64,000 bases of DNA, from the NCBI GenBank assembly GCA_023678885.1, contig CM042970.1, positions 2,582,355-2,646,354 of the forward strand, in the 5' to 3' direction. Shown piece by piece: positions 1 to 11,037 of the stretch (position 1 is its first letter; each line of letters begins with the position of its first letter). Source of the stretch: Pogostemon cablin. Taxonomy: Eukaryota; Streptophyta; Magnoliopsida; Lamiales; Lamiaceae. The notes below the pieces were generated by a model. The model ran no database searches, was not told where the DNA came from, and saw only the letters and a program-made list of their open reading frames with translations. The translations under genes and the position numbers were made by a program.

Positions 1-293
1 AATTATGACATTCATTCTTTGGTAAGAATCTGTGTAAATGATTCAATGAATAGAGCAAATCCATGCAAGAACAGAATAATAATCCAAAAGAATATATTGG
101 CAACTTCTTAATGAATTAAAATTGAAGAATAACAAGAACATATTCAGATATCAATTCCTATACTCTCAAAGTTCATCAATAAAAAAATGAGGAGCAAAAT
201 ATAGAAAACAAAGCTACAGCTAGAAGGTTGCAAGCTGGCTGCATTTCTGGCAACTGAGGCAATACTAAGCGTCAATAAATCTTGACAGCATGA
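1..293 (-). other. Actin 3' flank / 3'UTR
   Basis: AT-rich sequence directly downstream of the actin stop codon on the minus strand. No other coding signal is visible. The poly(A) site was not located with confidence. Confidence 0.5.
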
Positions 294-1434
294 TTAGAAG
301 CACTTCCTATGCACGATAGATGGTCCCGACTCATCATACTCTGCCTTAGCAATCCACATCTGCACAAATAATAAAGTAAAGAACCCACTCAGAGTATTTA
401 ATTTTATAATTCATGGAAAAGCAGATATCGAATTTTCAAGATTCTAACTTGTTGGAAAGTGCTGAGAGAGGCCAAGATAGAGCCTCCAATCCAGACACTG
501 TATTTCCTTTCAGGAGGAGCAACAACTTTAATCTTCATGCTACTTGGAGCTAAGGCCGTAATTTCCTTGCTCATTCGATCAGCAATGCCAGTGAACATGG
601 TAGTACCTCCACTGAGTACGATGTTACCATAAAGGTCCTTCCTGATGTCCACATCACACTTCATGATGGAGTTGTATGTGGTCTCATGAACCCCAGATGC
701 TTCCATACCCACCATTGAAGGCTGGAAGAGAACTTCAGGGCAACGGAAACGCTCATTGCCAATGGTAATGACCTGCCCATCAGGCAACTCGTAGCTCTTT
801 TCCACAGCAGAACTAGTTTTTGAGGTCTCAAGCTCCTGCTCATAGTCGAGGGCGATGTAAGATAGTTTTTCCTTCATGTCTCTCACAATTTCCCTCTCTG
901 CTGAGGTGGTGAAAGAGTAACCACGTTCAGTGAGAATTTTCATCAGGTAATCAGTAAGGTCACGACCAGCCAAGTCAAGACGGAGGATTGCATGTGGGAG
1001 GGAGTACCCCTCGTAGATGGGGACAGTGTGGCTGACACCATCACCAGAATCCAGCACAATACCTTTGCAAGTAAGATATTAGTACACTGTAGTTAAGACT
1101 ATAATCAAATAATCAAGATTAAAATCAAATCAATAACCCAAAACATGACTTCTCTTGCCAATATCTTATCCCACCAGACAGAAAACATTAAAGGATACCA
1201 ATGTCATGATCAACCTACTAGAAGCTTCTTAAACTGAAAAACAAGTTAAATAAATCCAATATGGAATGTACACATTGATGAGTATTTATTAGATTCATAC
1301 CAGTAGTACGACCACTGGCATACAGGGAAAGGACTGCTTGAATAGCAACATACATAGCTGGAGCATTGAATGTCTCAAACATAATCTGAGTCATCTTCTC
1401 CCTGTTAGCCTTTGGGTTGAGAGGAGCTTCAGTC

Positions 1435-1466
<32 letters not shown>

Positions 1467-1834
1467 TAGCTCATTGTAGAAAGTGTGATGCCATATCTTC
1501 TCCATATCGTCCCAGTTGCTGACGATACCATGCTCAATAGGGTACTTTAGAGTTAAAATACCTCTCTTTGACTGAGCTTCATCCCCAACATAAGCATCCT
1601 TTTGTCCCATACCCACCATCACACCTGTGTGACGGGGCCGACCAACAATACTTGGGAACACAGCTCGTGGAGCATCATCACCAGCAAATCCAGCCTATTA
1701 GCAATAAAATTTTCAATTTAACATGATAATAATAAGCGCCACAGATCAAGGGCAGGCAAGAAAGCAGACTATACCTTGACCATTCCTGTTCCATTGTCGC
1801 AGACGAGTGGCTGAATGTCTTCTGCTTCTGCCAT
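294..1834 (-). CDS. ACT: Actin, complete four-coding-exon gene
   Basis: Encodes cytoskeletal actin, the ATP-binding monomer of microfilaments. On the minus strand the coding exons are 1775-1834 (20 codons, from [20 protein letters not shown]), 1301-1694, 449-1062 and 294-359 (ending SIVHRKCF, stop). They sum to 1134 bp, giving 377 residues, the usual plant length. Exon sizes 60/394/614/66 and the splits after K20, inside the G after RTT, and before [10 protein letters not shown] are those of plant actins. All introns are GT-AG. The nucleotide-binding [20 protein letters not shown] and [15 protein letters not shown] segments are present, and I saw no stop or frameshift. Likely expressed and functional; the particular isoform class cannot be assigned by eye. 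Confidence 0.96.
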
Positions 1835-1846
1835 CTTATACTAGCT

Positions 1847-2837
1847 CTGTACTAATAATTAGATTAAATAAGCACACATGTGATTTTACCAACTCCTATA
1901 AGAAAAACAATGTAATTTTTCACCAGAAAGATACAGAACTGAAATTAAATTAGATTTTCATTTCTGTAAAGATATGACTCACATGAGCAGCTATAAACGG
2001 CCTAACAGTGATCCACAAAAATCTAAAACAAATAATTTATCTTGACCAACAAAAGGTCCACATTGGTATTTGGATTTGAAACTTCATACAAGATTAATAA
2101 ATAAATTAAGTTAAACGAATGAGCAAGCATCAGAATAAATGTGAATAGTATAAAAATTAGAAATATCATTCGCTTACAAGATATATCAATACTACTAATT
2201 GCCACTTTTTCATATATATCATGCATGTGGAAATTCTCTTTTAATTATTTATCACCTATCTTATTCCTATACCAGGTGACAGATCTCTCATCCAAAATTC
2301 AAGGAACCAAAATGAGATTTGACAAGATCAGACATTGAATATACTCAATGAATAATCTTAAGAAAACACATTATATTGACTCCGAAAACATATTACGATC
2401 AGCAAACAGTTTATATAACATGTACTAATGATGGAAGCCCAATAACATCCAAATTCAAAACTCATTAGGAACTCAACGAAATTCAAACAAAAGAACAATG
2501 AGAGCACAGAGGATCCAGAAAAACATCATCCAAAATCAAAATTCTGTAAACATGCAGATCCGATCCCATTGCCACACCCAATTCCAGTTATAACACGACG
2601 TACAAAATTGATTTTACGCACACAATTCCCCAAACCAAAAAGGACACTGATCGCAAATGCGCATAACAAAATTATCAATCCAATCTCAATTAATCCTGGA
2701 ATGCAACGATTAAATCATAAGATGAACAGCACCGAAAATGGCGGCAACAGAAAATGATTAGCCAGAAAGAAATTAATAGAACATACAACTGAATCAACGA
2801 ACAGATCCGTTAAAAACGCAGGAAAACGAAAATGTAC
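1847..2837 (-). other. Actin leader (5'UTR) intron
   Basis: Plant actin genes usually carry a long intron just upstream of the ATG. On the minus strand a donor (GTACAT) follows a purine/pyrimidine-rich leader exon ending at 2838, and an acceptor (...TAGTACAG) lies 12 nt before the ATG. This predicts a 991-bp intron. Small ORFs inside it are not conserved-looking and are treated as chance. Confidence 0.75.
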
Positions 2838-2974
2838 CTCCGAAGAACAGCGGAATCGAAGAGAGAACACTTGAGGGGGGTAGAGAGAGAGAGAGGGAGG
2901 TGATTGAGGCTCAGCTGTATGTGAGTTAGAGTGATTTCTTCAATCTTGCGAATGGGGTGTTCGGAAGTTTATAT
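2838..2974 (-). promoter_or_regulatory. Actin 5'UTR exon and TATA box
   Basis: A CT-rich leader on the minus strand (GAGA-rich on plus, 2885-2900) precedes the donor at 2836-2837. An ATATAAA box reads on the minus strand at 2968-2974, about 30-40 bp upstream of the likely transcription start. Assignment is by position and motif only. Confidence 0.55.
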
Positions 2975-3273
2975 CGAGGGGTTGGAGAGATGTAAGCCGT
3001 TGGATTGAAGAATTCTAGATATACGGTGGAGGGTGACACGTTGTGGGCCCCTCAGAATTTGAAATTGTACTGGCCACTCCATGCCCCCTCTCTTCTCGCT
3101 TTTACTTTCCAAGTTTCCATTCTCTTTTCGATAAATAAATAAATAAAATTAATAGGCATATTTTAATGAGTTAATTGAATTGTTTATTTATTTACTAGTT
3201 ATATGGAAAACTGAGGGAAGAGGAAATTGTTTATTAATTTTCTAGGTAATTCCTCTTTTCTAAAACAATGCAT

Positions 3274-3516
3274 ACCCTTCCTCCGATAAAAATAATTACG
3301 GTTGTTTATTTTAGAGGATAATATTTTAATGTGTATTGAGGTGAAAGAAATAATATTTTAATATATAGTGGGTATTTGTATTATTAGAGTGTTGTGGGCT
3401 CCATGGAGATATTTAAATGTTTTGTTTTGGTCTCATTTACTATAAACAGAAATGTAAACTTTTTTATAGGACGCCCAAAATGGAAATGCATAAACGTTTC
3501 TGCGGGACGGATGGAG
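3274..3516. mobile_element. Degenerate Stowaway-like MITE
   Basis: The left end is decayed (cttcctccg); the right end is gcgggacggatggag followed by TA. The interior is the AT-rich block typical of this local family (ataatattttaatgtg..., a gtgggt-like run, then gacgcccaaaatgg). No coding capacity. Confidence 0.55.
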
Positions 3517-3559
3517 TATATATTTACTTTTTTTACAATGTAGATTAAGGAGTATAATA

Positions 3560-3848
3560 CTCCCTCCGTTCTGAGTATTTTTACTCATTTGTACGGGCAA
3601 GGAGATTAAGACGTGTTATTTTTTAATATATAATGTTAGAAAAAGTAAGGATAAATTAGTAATTTAAAAGGAAAAAGTAAATAAAGTTGTTGGGAATGAT
3701 GAATAAAGTGTAGAAAGTATTTAAAGTTGTTGGGATTGTAAAAATTAGGTAATAAAATATTATGTATTTTTACCATTAATGGAATGTGTAAAAATACGTG
3801 GGACATCACAAAATGAAAAGTGAGTAAAAATACGTTGGACGGAGTGAG
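3560..3848. mobile_element. Stowaway-like MITE, nested in an older one
   Basis: Terminal inverted repeats start ctccctccgttctgagta and end with the complement (...ggacggagtgag), flanked by TA on both sides. The outside sequence (attaaggagtataat / attttaatgtataatgaagtg) joins into the body of another MITE, so this copy inserted into an older one. Confidence 0.7.
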
Positions 3849-4348
3849 TATTTTAATGTATAATGAAGTGAAAGAAATGATATTGTAATGAACAGTGGGT
3901 AGTTGTATAATTGTATTATTGTAGAGTGTAGACCCCATCTAAATATAATAATTATTTTGTGTTCTCGTCTACTAAAAAAAGAAATATATACTTTGTGAAG
4001 TATTTTATACTCCTTACATCCAATATCAATTTTTACATAGTATTTCTGTTTTGAACGTCCTATTTCAATCTTTACGTTTTCCTTTTTATCATATATGAAC
4101 ACACCTAAAACAATTAATATATAATCATGGAATCCACATCCAACACTAATACACATACCCACATTACATTAAATATTATATCTTTCAACCCACTATCCAA
4201 TAAAATACTATACTTTGAAATGAGACTGAGAGAGTATGGAAAATTGAGGGAGGAGAAAATTGTTTATTTATTTACTATGTATTTTAAATATGAGAAATTG
4301 ATGGAAGACAAAGTCTGGTACTCCCTCCGTCCTGTAGAAATATATATA

Positions 4349-4630
4349 CTCCATCCGTCCCACATTTATCTTCACACTTTGCGTTTTCGTCCGTTCCACA
4401 TTAATCTTCACCACCCAAAAAATGAAACTTCACATTAACCAACAACCTCAAAAGTTAACTTAATTTCAAAAATACTACTATCACCTAACACACATAACAT
4501 ACTTTATAATTTATTTATTACTTAAAAATACTACAATACCCTTCAAAAGTCAATAAAATTGATCAAAAAGTAATTTTTCTTAAACTTCGTGTCTACAGTA
4601 ACTGTGAAAACAAATATGGGACGGAGGGAG
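4349..4630. mobile_element. Stowaway-like MITE, family B, 282 bp
   Basis: The ends ctccatccgtcccacattta and tatgggacggagggag form the inverted repeat, with TA on each side. The interior matches copies at 13731-14011, 27838-28057 and 37453-37734 (for example cacctaacacacataacata). A second ctccctccgt end at 4321 shows it sits next to or inside another element. Confidence 0.7.
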
Positions 4631-4632
4631 TA

Positions 4633-5850
4633 CATTTTTATTTTGGGTGTTTCATAAAAAAGTTTTACATTTAATAAAATACAATACTTTGAAACGGAAC
4701 GGAGGGAGTATGGAAAATTGAAGGAGGAAAAAATTGTTTATTTATTTACTATGTATTTTAAATATGGGAAATTGATGGAAGACAAAGTCTGATACTCCCT
4801 CCGTCTCGCTTAAATGTATACACATTTTTATTTTGGGTGTTCCATAAAAAGGTTTTACATTTCTCTTAATAGTTTTTTGATCAGACAAAGTTAGTTATTA
4901 GTATGGTTAGCAGTTAGTTCACCAAGAACCCATAACTCTCTTTTCTTCAAGCCTCCTTATTACTACATCCAATTCGTTTCCAAAGGAAATCGAATTTGGG
5001 TAACTCATCTTAATAAGGAGTCAAGTGACCATGTGAGCTAGCCTACCTGGTTACATTTCCTTTTATAGTAAATGAGATCCATGCAATCTTTATGGGGTCC
5101 ACAATACTACACTAATATAATTACTCACTATATATTAAAATATTTTTTTCTCTCACCTTAATACACATTAAAATGTTATATTTCTTAATCCTCGTACAAA
5201 AAGCAAATGTAAATGTTTTTACGAGATAGAGGGAGTATGAATTTTGTCCACATGTAAATTTTAATTTTAAAAAAAATATGAAAAAAATTATACCTAAAAA
5301 TAAACATTAAATTTTAGGGCAAATATTTAACATATACTGTTAGAGTTTAGTTTATTTAACTAAGTGAATTTGTTTGATCTGCATCGGGATGCCCAACAAG
5401 TTCAAAGGTACTCCTATTTTATATTTTAAAAGGTATAATTTCAATTAATAAGAGTATTATTTTTTTTTCATTAAAAGGGTATGCTGAAATATTAAGAATA
5501 TTAATTTTTTATTTAGATATTTTTTTCTAAAAAAATCAAGGGTTATAAAATTTTTGTACTAGATGTATAACATTCTAACATAGAAGAGTGGTATCTTATT
5601 CGACATACCTACATCTGTGCCCCACGCGAATGCAAGTTTTAGCCCACATTTAATACTTCATTTTGAAAATATATCATAAATTTTTATTTTTTTTTCAAAA
5701 AAATACTGCTTCTTTTAAAATTTTGCACATAATTATCCCTAGCTTGTAATTACTCATGCGGCTATGGCCATTACCTGCAATTATGTTTGCGATTGCATAC
5801 AAAATTTTCATATGATGTTTCATGCGATTATGCTTCGTATGTTGGAAAAT
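4633..5850. repeat. Decayed MITE mosaic, no gene
   Basis: Contains partial copies of the same MITE family (ends near 4706, 4794 and 5236) and an unrelated insert at about 4886-5046 that splits one of them. The rest (5240-5850) is AT-rich with homopolymer runs and no recognisable gene. Confidence 0.5.
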
Positions 5851-6050
5851 TTAATGTAATGATATTTCCGCGTTCCCCGGAAAACCTAAGTTTATGGGGC
5901 ATACAACTCAATATGGAGTCGCCAAAAGGGATAAGCTCTGTTGCCGCTTTTTCAAAATTTCTAAGAATCTGTCGTTGTTCATTTAGGGGATTCAAGTGGA
6001 AACCGATGAAGCCCAATTCTTCACCCTCAGGCACTTAGAAATTAGTGATG
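5845..6050 (+). pseudogene. NLR leucine-rich-repeat fragment
   Basis: One reading frame gives FPRSPENLSLWGIQLNME, then KFLRICRCSFRGF. This aligns with the NLR LRR fragment at 21017-21420 (LEKLILWGTQLNMDE... FLRICFGPFRG) and with the ends of the two larger NLR copies. Frame changes between the matching pieces and the absence of CC or NB-ARC show it is a remnant. Confidence 0.7.
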
Positions 6051-6419
6051 GCATGATCTCTATTTCTACCACTCTCGTCCCTCACCTAACAAATTCTTCA
6101 TAATATATTTTATTATTTATTTATTATTTAGAAATAAGATGATATTTTTAAAAAATTAATTAAATTTGTAAAAATAAAAATTCTTAAACTATATCTAAGT
6201 GCCAAATTATTGCATGGAGAGAATATTAATTAAAACATTTTTAACCGTTTTCACTTTTTTCTAAATTTCAAATATATTAACATGAATGGAGTTGTTATGC
6301 TCGATCCCTTTGTTCTTTAAAAGAGTACCTTTTTTCTATTTTTGTTGCCTCTCGAAAGATTTCTTTTTTTAGACACATGAGACTCATGCAAATCTATCAA
6401 TCTAATAAAAAGAGAAGTA

Positions 6420-7010
6420 ATTCAAAATAGTACCCGTTAGAGTTTAACAATATTCTTTCTTACCCCAGAGTAACTCTTTTATTACCCCAAATGACGGATT
6501 TAACATTTACTCGAAAATAATTCGTGTCAAATAATATATTCACGTAAAGAATTCGTGTCAAATAATGAATTTTTTTCTTTTAACACGTAAAGTGTTAACT
6601 TTTCTCGAATGGTAACACGAATGGTGTTAACTAATTACCTCGAATGGTAACATGAATTGTGTTGACAAAAATTGAGTTTTTTTTTAAAACACGATAGAAT
6701 TACAGTTTCGTGTGAATGGTGTTAACTTACCTCGAATGGTTGTGTTGACACAAATTGAGTTTTTTTACAGTTTACACGTAAGGCTACACGAATTAAAATT
6801 TTTTTTAACACGAAAAAAATGCATTCGTGTAAAAAATTCGAGTAGTATTTTTTTAATGTTTTTCAAGTAAAAATTGTTTTACTCGAATACTTTACTCGAA
6901 TATTCGAGTAAAGAGTATTTTGGTCAAGTTGGGAATAAAAAGATGTAGTGTTAAATTTAGAATAAAAAAGAAAATGAGTAAAAAAAATAGGATAATGTAA
7001 TTTTTTTCCC
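6420..7010. repeat. Palindrome-rich repetitive block
   Basis: Short motifs such as tcgaatggtaacacgaatgg and gtgttaac recur in both orientations, and a perfect 24-bp palindrome lies at 6890-6913. No ORF of note. It may be a decayed foldback transposon, but no target duplication was found. Confidence 0.4.
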
Positions 7011-7152
7011 ATAAAATAGGGCTTACACATCCATTAATGTAACAACTCATTACACATTCCTTAATTCATGTTGCAAAAATAAAAAGATCCTATTTGAAAG
7101 GGACAGAATGAGTAGTTTTTTAATACTATTAAATGACATGGACTAGATGACA

Positions 7153-7375
7153 CTCCCTCCGTCCCGCAGTAAGAGAATCTTTTTCTTTTAACACGTGAAT
7201 TAAAGAGAATTATTATTTAATATGTAGTGGGTAGTTGTATTAGTAGGAGTGTGAACCTCATATTTTAATTATATTGGTGAATGTGTATGGATCTATATGT
7301 ATAAAAAATGAAAGAGACATTTTGGTGGATCGCCCAAAATAGAAAAAATACCTCTTTGACGAATACGGACAAGGA
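7153..7375. mobile_element. Stowaway-like MITE upstream of NLR 1
   Basis: Left end ctccctccgtcccgcagta; right end ggacaaggag followed by TA. The interior has the family features aaagagaattattatttaatatgtag and gtgggtagttgtatta. It ends about 57 bp before the NLR reading frame. Confidence 0.65.
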
Positions 7376-7431
7376 GTATACAGTATGCAAATTGCAATCA
7401 TGTCTTAGCATCTATATAGGAATCCGTTTTC

Positions 7432-9918
7432 ATGTTTAAAGTTCAGTCAGCACGGCAGTTTTTAGGATGTATGCTTTCTCTAATGCATACCATTAACAAC
7501 CTGCAGAATCATCCTCAACCTCCTATCTCTCTCCACCCAAAACATCTTCTTTCTCTTACCCAAACCCTCGCTTTCTTGCAACACTTTCTCGAATGTTACT
7601 CCAACGAAGACGATGACTTGGAGAGACGAATCACAGGCGCAGCTCATTCAGCAGAAGATGTAATTGAAACCCATATCGTCCAGCTAATAACTGAAAATAT
7701 CAGTTCGGCTGACTTCTATGGAGATCTAGAGAGAGCCATACAAGACTTAGATTTGATCAAGATAGAGGCGATGAAGATCAGTGAAGCCAAAAACAAGGGA
7801 TCCCAACGTCATCGTACAAACTCTTCACTAACACCTGCAGCTTACACGTGGCAAAGCAGTGGTGCCATGGTTGAATTTGATGATGACTTGGTTATTGAAG
7901 TTTTGGAAAGGCTGGTTGGGCAACAATCTAGTCTCCAAATCATCCCAATTGTTGGAATGGGGGGAATCGGTAAGACTACATTTGTTAGAAATGTCTACTC
8001 AAAACAATTAATTGTCAACCATTTTGACATTCTTGTATGGGTTGTAATTTCTCAAGAGTATAGTGGACCAAAGATTCTCTTACAAGTTCTTAGTCAGGAA
8101 AAAAAGGAGGATGATTATGAGTTAGATAAATTAGGACTGCGTGTGCACCAATGGTTATGGAATAGGAGGTATTTGATTGTAATGGATGACATATGGAGCA
8201 GTGAGCCTTGGGATGAAATTAAGTCTTTTTTCCCAGATAACAATAATGGAAGTCGGATCATGATAACCACTAGGAACTCACATTTGGCTTTTGAGTTAAG
8301 TGGTTCTCATGGGTTTCGTATGAATTTCTTAGATGAGGATAAAAGTTGGGATCTGCTTTGTTGGATTGTGTTTGGCAAAGAATCAATTTGTCCGGTTGAA
8401 TTGGAGGAGACAGGATAGGCAATTGCAAAAAAGTGTAGGGGACTTCCTTTGTCGATAATTGTGATCGGAGGAGTATTAAGAAAATCCAATATGACACTTG
8501 AATATTGGGAGTACACCTTAGATAATATGAATTCACTCATTAATTTAGAGGAAGATGAATACTGCTACCAATTATTGCACACAAGCTATAAAGAGTTGCC
8601 TGCACACCTGAAGCCATGTTTCTTGTACATGGGAGTTTTTCTAGAAGATCAAGAAATTGTGGTGTCAGATGTCATAAAAATGTGGGTTGCCGAAGGAATA
8701 GTGAAACCAAAACTAATAAGTGAGAAAAGTTTAGAAGAAGCGGCCGAAGAGTACCTGAGAGAACTTATCTACAGAAATTTGATTATGGAGGGAGAATTAA
8801 GGTGGAATGGAACAGTAAAATCATGCAGAATTCATGATGTATTGAGGGATGTATGCATAAGGGAGGCTCAAAAACAAAGATTTTATTGCATAGTAAAGGA
8901 GAAGGATGAGATTCCAAAGGGCATTAATATGGAAAGACGCATTTGTATTAATAGATTCATACGGCGGAAAGAATGCCACCCAATAGCAGCATCAGCTGCA
9001 CGTTCCTTGTTTTTGGTTTATAACGAGGTTGATACAATTACTAGTAGAGTGTTGAGGTTTAGGTACAAGTTTAGACTTGGATTTGGGGGTGGATTCCAAC
9101 GGCCGAATTCTGATGCTGTTATTTTCGAAGACATAAACATGCGATGCATTTCGCTACATGTAGGGATTTTTCATCTCCCTCTCCTTTGGAACATACAAAC
9201 ACTTGCAATTCAGAAATCCGGAAAATCACCAATATTAGAAATATGGAAAATGCCTCTACTTAGACATGCAAAACTTGGCGGAGGGGTTACACTCACAGAT
9301 CCTGTAGGGCAGGGCAGGTTTGTGTTGGAACACTTACACACGCTGTCGGGTGTGACGAATTTCAAGTGCGATAAAGCTATTACGAGAATCCCAAACATCA
9401 AGAAACTCAAATTGGTGTATAAGTATGGTGTTAATGAGTGGCCTGTTCAAATAAATTTATGTCTCAACAATCTACACAAACTCCACACCCTTGCCATTGA
9501 TGTGCTCTCCTTTATAAGTACAGTAAATGTAAGTGTGGCGTTTCCACAGTCCCTCCAAAAGCTAACTTTAAGGGGCAGAGGGCACAATGTGGAGGAGATG
9601 ACTACAAAGATAGCTTCGTTGCCGCTTCTTCAATTTCTGAAAATTGGTTCTGGTTCATTTACAGGATGCAGGTGGGAAATTGGTGAAGCCCAATTCTGCT
9701 CACTAAAACACCTCCACATTGAATATTGGCGTGATCTCAAATATTGGGTCGCAGATGACACCACCTTTCCTTGTTTACAGCACCTTCGACTTAGAGCTTT
9801 ACAGGAGTTGGAGGAGATTCCTTCCAGCATCGGAGAACTACCAAATCTTGAATCTATTCGGGTGGAATATTGTAGTCTATCAGTCCAAGAATCTGCGAAA
9901 AGAATTAAAGAGGAATAA
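7432..9918 (+). pseudogene. CC-NB-ARC-LRR resistance protein (R1-like), one internal stop
   Basis: Intracellular immune receptor of the R1/late-blight class. A single frame runs 829 codons with one interruption, TAG at 8416-8418 (codon 329), where the paralogue has AAG (ETGKSIARKCRGLPLS). Visible order: R1-type coiled coil (about 1-130), P-loop GMGGIGKTT (about 175-183), kinase-2 YLIVMDDIW (about 247), RNBS-B GSRIMITTR (about 273), the stop, GLPL, RNBS-D-like CFLYMGVF, an IHD in place of MHD, then LRRs ending in ESAKRIKEE. The paralogue's start ATG GCA GCC aligns with ACG GCA GTT here, so the ancestral start is lost; an upstream ATG at 7432 or a later Met would be needed. Probably a recent pseudogene, or a truncated CC-NB product. 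Confidence 0.88.
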
Positions 9919-10170
9919 TAGGAAAATGGGAATGAACATCTTCAACTTATAATAACCAATAAAATGTAGGACCGGTCTTTGGGTAAAACCAATTACATAA
10001 TTAGTTATTAAGCTTCACACTTTTTTTTATCTATTGAATGCATCATTATTCATTATCAATTTTCATTTATTTTGTTATTTCATTTGTTTTTTTCACGTGT
10101 ATTAAGGAGTATTTATTATATATATATAGTGAATAGTTTATTAGAGGGATGTGGTGGGTCATGTGTGGTC

Positions 10171-10458
10171 CCTCCGTCCTATTAAAGTTGTAACATTATT
10201 TTTTGGTACAGAGATTAAGGAGTATAATATTTTAATGTGCGGTGGATAATTGTTTTAATATTAGGTGTGTAAAGTGGGTGATTGACAAAATAAGTAATCC
10301 AAACACCAAAAGTCCAGTAATTATAAGCACAATTTCGGAAGACATTCGGCGGAGAGTGATGTTGCAAGTTAAGGTTTACATCCTTTTTATACGTAAATTA
10401 AGAGATATAAGTCATGAGATATTAATATTTTAATGTGTAGTGAGGTGAGAAAAATAAT
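10171..10458. mobile_element. Left half of a MITE split by ECR fragment and gypsy element
   Basis: Starts ccctccgtcctattaaagtt and continues with gattaaggagtataatattttaatgtg to 10262. After the ECR fragment the family body resumes (atattttaatgtgtagtgag) until the gypsy LTR at 10459. The rest of the MITE is found at 19255-19447. Confidence 0.65.
10263..10370 (-). pseudogene. ECR exon 3 fragment
   Basis: Nearly identical to 38991-39090 of the intact enoyl-CoA reductase gene on the minus strand (gtgtgtaaagtgggtgattg, ccaaaagtccagtaat, ttcggaagacattcg), with small indels that break the frame. It lies 345 bp after NLR 1 and is flanked by pieces of one MITE. Confidence 0.85.
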
Positions 10459-10610
10459 TGTAACAACAAAATATGTATTTATTACTCCACACAAAAGAAA
10501 TTGCAATTATAATCCAAGATGGATTTAACTTGAAAATTTAGGTAAACAGTTTCTAGCTATCTTCTGATTTCTCTTTTGAGTCGACTTCTTTGACTTTATT
10601 AATTTTCAGA

Positions 10611-11037
10611 GTCGGATCTTAGGATGAAACTTGTCTGTGCTCGAGGTTGACTTGAAGCTTTAAAATGCTTATCCGGAAGCGTCTAGCCTTTATTCGAATC
10701 AATCGTTGACTTGAAGATTTATCGTGAAGAACGTTGTTCAATTTGGTAGAACTCCGTAAGTCGGATCTTAAGATGAAGCTTGTCCGTGCTCGAGGTTGAC
10801 TTGAAGCTTTAAAATATTTATCCGGAGGCGTCAAGCCTTTATTCGGATCAATCGTTGACTTGAAGATTTATCGTGAAGAACGTTGTTCAATTTGGTAGAA
10901 CTCCGTGAGTCGAATCTTAGGATGAAGTTTGTCCGTGCTCGAGGTTGACTTGAAGCTTTAAAATGCTTATCTGGAGGCGTCGAGCCTTTATTCGAATCAA
11001 TCGTTGACTTGAAGATACATTGTTCAATTTGGTAGAA
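10611..11037. repeat. 149-bp tandem repeat, about 2.9 copies
   Basis: Units start gtcggatctt at 10611, 10760 and (gtcgaatctt) 10909, period 149 bp. Each carries cgaggttgacttgaag and tcgttgacttgaagat. The third unit is cut by the nested element at 11038 and resumes at 13278. The partner LTR has one unit (about 18515-18660). Confidence 0.9.

Noticed and set aside
2023..2757. Small ORFs upstream of the actin ATG
   Set aside because: They fall within the leader intron and show no conserved features.
8270..8540. Minus-strand ORFs in NLR 1 and its paralogue
   Set aside because: They are shadows of the conserved NB-ARC frame on the opposite strand.
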